A stretch of 64,000 bases of DNA from Synechococcus sp. KORDI-52. GTDB lineage: Bacteria > Cyanobacteriota > Cyanobacteriia > PCC-6307 > Cyanobiaceae. The stretch covers positions 2,046,001-2,110,000 of the forward strand of contig NZ_CP006271.1 in assembly GCF_000737595.1 (NCBI RefSeq). Direction: 5' to 3'. The notes below the pieces were generated by a model. That model was given only the letters and a program-made list of their open reading frames with translations. It had not been told where the DNA came from and ran no database searches. Position 1 is the stretch's first letter. Every line of letters starts with the position of its first letter. Made by a program: the position numbers and the translations under genes. Shown here piece by piece: positions 59,520 to 64,000 of the stretch.

Positions 59520-60554
59520 ATGGCCACCACCACACTCCTGGCGGGGGACATGGGAGGCACCAAGACTCTGCTTGCTCTCTACGGGAATGAGAAAGGCCAG
59601 CTGCGCCTGCTGCATCAGGAACGCTTCCGCTCCGGAGAATGGTCATCCCTTGAGCCGATGCTCGAGACCTTCCTCAACAACCGCCCCGCTGATCTCCCGG
59701 CTCCAGCGCATGCCTGCATCGCCGTTGCTGGTCCGGTGCGACACAGGGAGGCCAGGATCACCAACCTGCCCTGGCGGTTGCAGGAGGCCGATCTGGCGCG
59801 GGCTGCAGGCACGGAACAGCTCGAGCTGGTGAACGATTTCGGTGTACTGATTTACGGGCTGCCCCATTTCGACGGCCATCAACAGGTGATCCTTCAGAAG
59901 GGCCGCCAAGACAAGGGTCCCCTGGCCATTCTTGGTGCCGGCACCGGCTTGGGCATGGCAAGGGGGCTGCAGAGCGAACAGGGACTTGTAGCCCTGGCGA
60001 GCGAAGGAGGTCACCGCGAATTTGCTCCGCGCAATGAAGAGGAATGGGAGCTGGCCTCCTGGCTCAAACAGGATCTGGGGATCAGCAGATTGTCGATTGA
60101 ACGCATCGTGAGTGGCACCGGACTGGGGCACGTGGCCCACTGGCTGCTGCAGAAACCGGATGCCGCCATGCACCCCCTGCGCAGCGTGGCGGAGGCCTGG
60201 CGACGCAACAGTTCCAACGATCTTCCCGCTCAGGTAACCGTCGCCGCTGAAGGGGGGGATCCCTTGATGCAGCGCGCCTTACAGCTCTGGCTGGAGGCCT
60301 ATGGCTCAGCGGCAGGCGATCTTGCCCTTCAAGAACTGTGCACAGGAGGCCTCTGGGTCGGTGGCGGCACCGCCTCCAAACAACTGAAAGGACTTCAATC
60401 CGCCAGCTTTCTCAACGCGATGCGCGACAAAGGACGGTTCCGCGAGCTGATCGAGGGGTTGCAGGTCACGGCGGTGATCGATCCCGAGGCCGGACTGTTC
60501 AGTGCCGCCTGCCGTGCACGGATGCTGGCGGAGTCAGGTGGGACACTGGCCTGA
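59520..60554 (+). CDS. glk: Glucokinase
   Basis: 344 residues from ATG at 59520 (MATTTLLAGDMGGTKTLLAL); a frame upstream is ignored. The phosphate loop GDMGGTKT is at the N-terminus, the hexokinase-type catalytic Asp lies in ELVNDFGVLIYGL, and the ATP-binding ILGAGTGLGMARG follows. The domain order is that of bacterial glucokinases (ROK-distant, Glk branch). It phosphorylates glucose in the cytoplasm. It is 35 bp from the preceding stop and 14 bp from the thrB start. Confidence 0.92.
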   Translation: MATTTLLAGDMGGTKTLLALYGNEKGQLRLLHQERFRSGEWSSLEPMLETFLNNRPADLPAPAHACIAVAGPVRHREARITNLPWRLQEADLARAAGTEQLELVNDFGVLIYGLPHFDGHQQVILQKGRQDKGPLAILGAGTGLGMARGLQSEQGLVALASEGGHREFAPRNEEEWELASWLKQDLGISRLSIERIVSGTGLGHVAHWLLQKPDAAMHPLRSVAEAWRRNSSNDLPAQVTVAAEGGDPLMQRALQLWLEAYGSAAGDLALQELCTGGLWVGGGTASKQLKGLQSASFLNAMRDKGRFRELIEGLQVTAVIDPEAGLFSAACRARMLAESGGTLA

Positions 60555-60568
60555 GCAGAGGATCAGCG

Positions 60569-61516
60569 ATGGCGCTGCCGCGCATCGGTCAGAAAGTCGT
60601 CGTGGACGTCCCGGCAACCACGGCCAATCTCGGACCTGGTTTTGACTGCCTCGGTGCAGCTCTCGACCTGAACAACCGATTCGCGATGCGGCGGATCGAA
60701 GGGGGCGGCGAGCGTTTTGAGCTGATCATTGAGGGAACGGAGGGCAGCCATCTCCGCGGGGGACCGGAAAATCTCGTGTACCGCGCGGCCCAGCGGGTGT
60801 GGAAAGCGGCTGGGCTGGAACCCGTCGCCCTGGAGGCCCGTGTGCGACTTGCTGTGCCGCCAGCTCGGGGGTTGGGCAGCAGTGCAACGGCCATCGTGGC
60901 GGGATTGATGGGAGCCAATGCCCTCGTTGGTGAGCCCCTCTCCAAAGAGAAGCTGCTGGAACTGGCCATTGACATCGAAGGACACCCCGACAACGTGGTG
61001 CCCTCTCTTCTGGGAGGCCTCTGCATGACGGCCAAGGCCGCGTCCCAGCGCTGGCGGGTTGTGCGCTGCGAATGGATGCAGGGCGTGAAAGCCGTTGTTG
61101 CGATTCCATCGATTCGCCTGAGCACAAGCGAGGCCCGCCGGGCCATGCCCAAAGCCATCCCCGTCGGCGATGCTGTGGTCAACTTGGGTGCCCTGACGCT
61201 CTTGCTGCAGGGATTGCGCACCGGCAACGGTGACCTGATCTCCGATGGCATGCACGATCGACTTCACGAGCCGTATCGCTGGCGACTGATCAAAGGAGGT
61301 GACCAGGTGAAACAGGCCGCCATGGAGGCAGGTGCTTGGGGCTGCGCCATCAGTGGCGCAGGGCCGAGCGTGCTTGCACTCTGCTGCGAAGACAAAGGCC
61401 CAGCGGTCAGCCGAGCGATGGTGAAAGCCTGGGAAGCCGCAGGGGTCGCCAGTCGCGCACCCGTGCTGAATCTGCAGACCTCAGGCAGCCACTGGCAACC
61501 AGCCGAAGATGAGTAG
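60569..61516 (+). CDS. thrB: Homoserine kinase
   Basis: 315 residues from ATG at 60569 (MALPRIGQKVVVDVPATTAN); a longer frame from upstream overlaps glk and is rejected. GHMP-kinase marks: PATTANLGPGFDCLGAAL, the ATP loop VPPARGLGSSATAIVAGL, and SGAGPSVLAL near residue 265. It makes O-phosphohomoserine on the way to threonine, in the cytoplasm, so it shares the threonine theme with thrS nearby. Confidence 0.94.
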   Translation: MALPRIGQKVVVDVPATTANLGPGFDCLGAALDLNNRFAMRRIEGGGERFELIIEGTEGSHLRGGPENLVYRAAQRVWKAAGLEPVALEARVRLAVPPARGLGSSATAIVAGLMGANALVGEPLSKEKLLELAIDIEGHPDNVVPSLLGGLCMTAKAASQRWRVVRCEWMQGVKAVVAIPSIRLSTSEARRAMPKAIPVGDAVVNLGALTLLLQGLRTGNGDLISDGMHDRLHEPYRWRLIKGGDQVKQAAMEAGAWGCAISGAGPSVLALCCEDKGPAVSRAMVKAWEAAGVASRAPVLNLQTSGSHWQPAEDE

Positions 61517-61573
61517 ATCCACCTAAATACAGGGATCAGCCCTGTTAGCTTTGTTAAAGATTGCGGACAAGGA

Positions 61574-63109
61574 ATGGACGCTGGGTTAGCAGAGCTTGCT
61601 GTCTCGAGCAGTCCCTTCCCATGGTTGTCTTTGATTGTGCTGCTGCCTGCGGCAGCGGCCCTCGTCTTGCCGTTGGTGCCTGCCCGTGAGGACCAACCTT
61701 CCCCTTTGCCCAAAACCATCACGCTGATCGTCCTGCTGGTCGATCTGCTGTTGATGATGGGGGTGTTCGCCACCCGGTTCGACCCCAGCGTCGAAGGCCT
61801 GCAGCTGGTGGAGCGAGTGAGCTGGCTTCCGGCTCTCGGGCTCGAGTGGTCGCTAGGTGTCGATGGTCTCTCGGCGCCTCTCGTCGTGCTCAGCGGCTTG
61901 GTGACCTTCCTGTCGGTGGCTGCCAGCTGGTCGGTTCAACGCAAACCAAGGCTCTACTTCGCTCTGATGCTGGTGCAGGCCTCGGCCCAGGGCTTGGTGT
62001 TTCTGTCCCAGGATTTCCTTCTCTTCTTCCTGGCCTGGGAGCTGGAACTGGTCCCTGTTTACCTGCTGATCGCCATCTGGGGAGGACAAAACCGCCAATA
62101 TGCGGCAACCAAATTCATCCTCTACACGGCGCTGGCCTCTCTGCTGATCCTGATCAGTGGGCTGGCGCTGGCGCTCTCCGGAGACAGCTTCACCTTCAAC
62201 CTCACGGAACTGGCCAATCGCTCCCCCGGCGGCAGCTTCGGTCTGTTGTGCTACCTCGGCTTCCTCATCGGCTTCGGCGTGAAACTGCCGATGTTCCCTC
62301 TTCACACATGGCTCCCCGATGCCCACGGTGAAGCCAATGCTCCGGTGTCCATGCTTTTGGCCGGAGTGCTCCTGAAAATGGGCGGCTACGCCCTGCTCCG
62401 CTTCAACGTGCAGATGCTGCCGGATGCGCACTTCATCCTGGCGCCTGCGCTGGTGATCCTCGGGATCGTGAACATCGTCTATGGCGCCCTTAACGCCTTC
62501 GCCCAGGACAATGTCAAACGCCGGATCGCCTGCAGTTCCGTCAGTCATATGGGCTTTGTGCTTGTGGGAATCGGTGCCGTCGATGCCCTCGGGATCAGCG
62601 GAGCCATGCTCCAGATGGTGAGCCATGGCCTAATCGCCGCCGCGATGTTCTTCGTTACGGGCGTGTTCTACGAGCGAACCAAGACCCTTTCAATCCCCAA
62701 CATGGGCGGACTGGCGAAGGCCCTGCCGATCACCTTTGCCTTCTTCCTGGCCAGCTCCCTGGCGTCACTGGCGCTGCCGGGCATGAGTGGCTTCATCAGT
62801 GAAATCACCGTCTTCCTTGGCATCACCAGTCAGGAGGCCTTCACATCGGTGTTCCGCTCGATCACGGTGCTGCTGGCCGCCATCGGTCTGGTGCTCACAC
62901 CGATCTATCTGCTCTCCATGTGCCGCCGGGTGTTCTTCGGCCCCAGGATTCCTGCCCTCGCCAGCGTTGCTGACATGCGTCCCAGGGAACTGGTGATAGG
63001 CCTCAGCCTGCTGGTGCCCACCCTTGTGATCGGCATCTGGCCCCGCGTTGCCATGGATCTCTACGAAGCCTCCACCAACGCCCTCGCCCTTCAATTCATC
63101 GCAAGCTGA
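61574..63109 (+). CDS. ndhD: NAD(P)H-quinone oxidoreductase subunit 4 (NdhD)
   Basis: 511 residues, 14 spans. Family core: [26 protein letters not shown] with the key Glu, [34 protein letters not shown] (the discontinuous helix with Lys/His), and the second antiporter half with [19 protein letters not shown]. It is a proton-pumping membrane subunit of the thylakoid NDH-1 complex in cyclic electron flow or respiration. Which NdhD paralog it is (NdhD1/D2 versus CO2-uptake D3/D4) was not resolved. The next ORF starts 1 bp after its stop. Confidence 0.95.
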   Translation: MDAGLAELAVSSSPFPWLSLIVLLPAAAALVLPLVPAREDQPSPLPKTITLIVLLVDLLLMMGVFATRFDPSVEGLQLVERVSWLPALGLEWSLGVDGLSAPLVVLSGLVTFLSVAASWSVQRKPRLYFALMLVQASAQGLVFLSQDFLLFFLAWELELVPVYLLIAIWGGQNRQYAATKFILYTALASLLILISGLALALSGDSFTFNLTELANRSPGGSFGLLCYLGFLIGFGVKLPMFPLHTWLPDAHGEANAPVSMLLAGVLLKMGGYALLRFNVQMLPDAHFILAPALVILGIVNIVYGALNAFAQDNVKRRIACSSVSHMGFVLVGIGAVDALGISGAMLQMVSHGLIAAAMFFVTGVFYERTKTLSIPNMGGLAKALPITFAFFLASSLASLALPGMSGFISEITVFLGITSQEAFTSVFRSITVLLAAIGLVLTPIYLLSMCRRVFFGPRIPALASVADMRPRELVIGLSLLVPTLVIGIWPRVAMDLYEASTNALALQFIAS

Positions 63110-63110
63110 T

Positions 63111-64000
63111 ATGACTGCTGTTTCCCCCCTCCTGCGCGGCGAAGGGCTTCCTGAGTTCCGTGCCATTTCCCCTGAGCTCGTCAGCGCAGACATTCCTGTT
63201 CTGCTTGCACAGCTGGATCAGGACTTCAGTGCGCTCGAGCAGACTCTGGATTCAGCCCTCGCCGGACCCTCAAAACTGTCCTGGGATGGGGTGATGCAAC
63301 CGCTGCAGGCCATCGGCGAACGGCTGCGGTGGAGCTGGGGTGTGGTGTCACACCTCAATGGCGTCTGCAATTCCGCTGAACTGCGGGATGCCCATGCCGC
63401 CCAGCAACCCGAGGTGGTGCGCCTCAGCAACCGACTTGGCCAAAGCCAGATTCTTCATCGGGCCCTGATGGCCCTTCAAAGCGATCCTGCAGAACCGCTT
63501 AACCCAACCCAACAGCGAATTCTGAGCTCAGAACTGCTGTCGATGCAGCAGCGCGGTGTTGGCCTCAGTGGCGATGAGAAAGCAGCCTTCAACAGCACCA
63601 GTGAACGTCTCGCCGCACTGTCCACCCAGTTCGGCAACCACGTGCTCGATGCCACGCAGCAGTGGACCCTGAAGCTCACGCAAGCCAGCGAGGTGGACGG
63701 TCTGCCGCAACGGTCCCTGGAGGCACTGGCCGCAGCGGCGCGCGACGCCGGGGACGCTGAAGCGTCCGCGGAAACAGGCCCCTGGCTGCTGGGGCTGGAC
63801 ATGCCTCGCTACCTGCCCTTCCTCACCCACGCCAACAACCGCTCCCTGCGGGAGCAGGCCTATCGCGCCCATGTGGGGCGGGCCAGTGAAGGAGAGCTCG
63901 ACAACCGGTCACTGATTGAAGAAATCCTGACCCTGAGGCGCGAACAAGCCTCCCGACTGGGCTATGCCCACTGGGCAGACTTCAGCCTCAGCGCCAAGAT
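63111..64000 (+). CDS. M3-family oligopeptidase, N-terminal part (runs off the window)
   Basis: At least 296 residues from ATG at 63111, with no stop before the right edge. The N-terminal helical region of M3A peptidases (oligopeptidase A type) is seen: ISPELVSADIPVLLAQLDQD, QPLQAIGERLRWSWGVVSHL, RAYRAHVGRASEGELDN-like segments. The catalytic HExxH should lie beyond the window edge. It would degrade signal and transit peptides and short oligopeptides in the cytoplasm. Confidence 0.85.
   Translation, partial: MTAVSPLLRGEGLPEFRAISPELVSADIPVLLAQLDQDFSALEQTLDSALAGPSKLSWDGVMQPLQAIGERLRWSWGVVSHLNGVCNSAELRDAHAAQQPEVVRLSNRLGQSQILHRALMALQSDPAEPLNPTQQRILSSELLSMQQRGVGLSGDEKAAFNSTSERLAALSTQFGNHVLDATQQWTLKLTQASEVDGLPQRSLEALAAAARDAGDAEASAETGPWLLGLDMPRYLPFLTHANNRSLREQAYRAHVGRASEGELDNRSLIEEILTLRREQASRLGYAHWADFSLSAK

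Noticed and set aside
1-64000. tRNA, rRNA, tmRNA and complete insertion sequences
   Set aside because: Scanning for T-loop-type GTTCGA signatures, rRNA blocks and transposase motifs gave only hits inside protein genes. No complete element was seen by eye; tRNAscan-SE and ISfinder runs would settle this.

Overview
The window looks like a chromosomal segment of a marine picocyanobacterium of the Synechococcus type. The evidence is a photosystem II D1 gene with the Gln form at the position equivalent to residue 130, an NDH-1 NdhD gene, a CP12-like gene, DUF2605 and DUF1499 genes, a Prochlorococcus-like MIF tautomerase, a strong Yfr1 small RNA candidate, and many short single-span membrane proteins. 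No rRNA, tRNA, CRISPR array or complete insertion sequence was seen.

Layout. Positions 1-4.7 kb hold a ThDP-dependent 2-oxo acid decarboxylase, a Coq4-type protein, a kinase-like gene split by one stop codon, and a DM13 protein. Positions 5.0-14.9 kb form an A/T-rich signalling island with two membrane diguanylate cyclases, a PAS-GGDEF-EAL protein and a periplasmic binding lipoprotein whose gene overlaps one cyclase gene by 4 bp. A glutamine-synthetase-like enzyme divergent from a coupled small membrane protein and sodium/solute symporter sits inside it. Positions 15-23 kb carry mostly small hypothetical genes, a FAD oxidoreductase, a J-domain protein and an SDR enzyme. They also hold a probable glutamine-riboswitch ('downstream-peptide' RNA) ahead of a 34-residue DUF4278 peptide, and Yfr1.

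Positions 23.2-27.7 kb look like a decayed phage-derived patch. It has a broken terminase large subunit, a broken Ala/Glu-rich gene, two copies of a zinc-ribbon gene (one broken) about 3.7 kb apart, and seven terminator hairpins. Positions 28-39 kb contain a MIF tautomerase, a GH57 hydrolase, DUF1499 and DUF2130 proteins, rpsU, a DoxX protein, a CP12-like protein between two perfect 15-bp inverted repeats, and many microproteins. Positions 39-43 kb are gene-poor and partly A/T-rich.

Positions 43-50 kb carry secreted and membrane proteins (TauE/SafE permease, DUF481, NTF2-like, P-loop kinase, OsmC, BASS transporter). From 50 kb to the right edge are core genes: psbA, DUF697, a CDF metal exporter, trpS, a phage-lysozyme-like protein, DUF2605, thrS, glk, thrB, ndhD and a truncated M3 peptidase. 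These are closely packed, with several start/stop overlaps that imply co-transcription.

All family assignments come from reading the translated sequence. No database search was run, and small-protein calls without a recognisable domain are marked with lower confidence.
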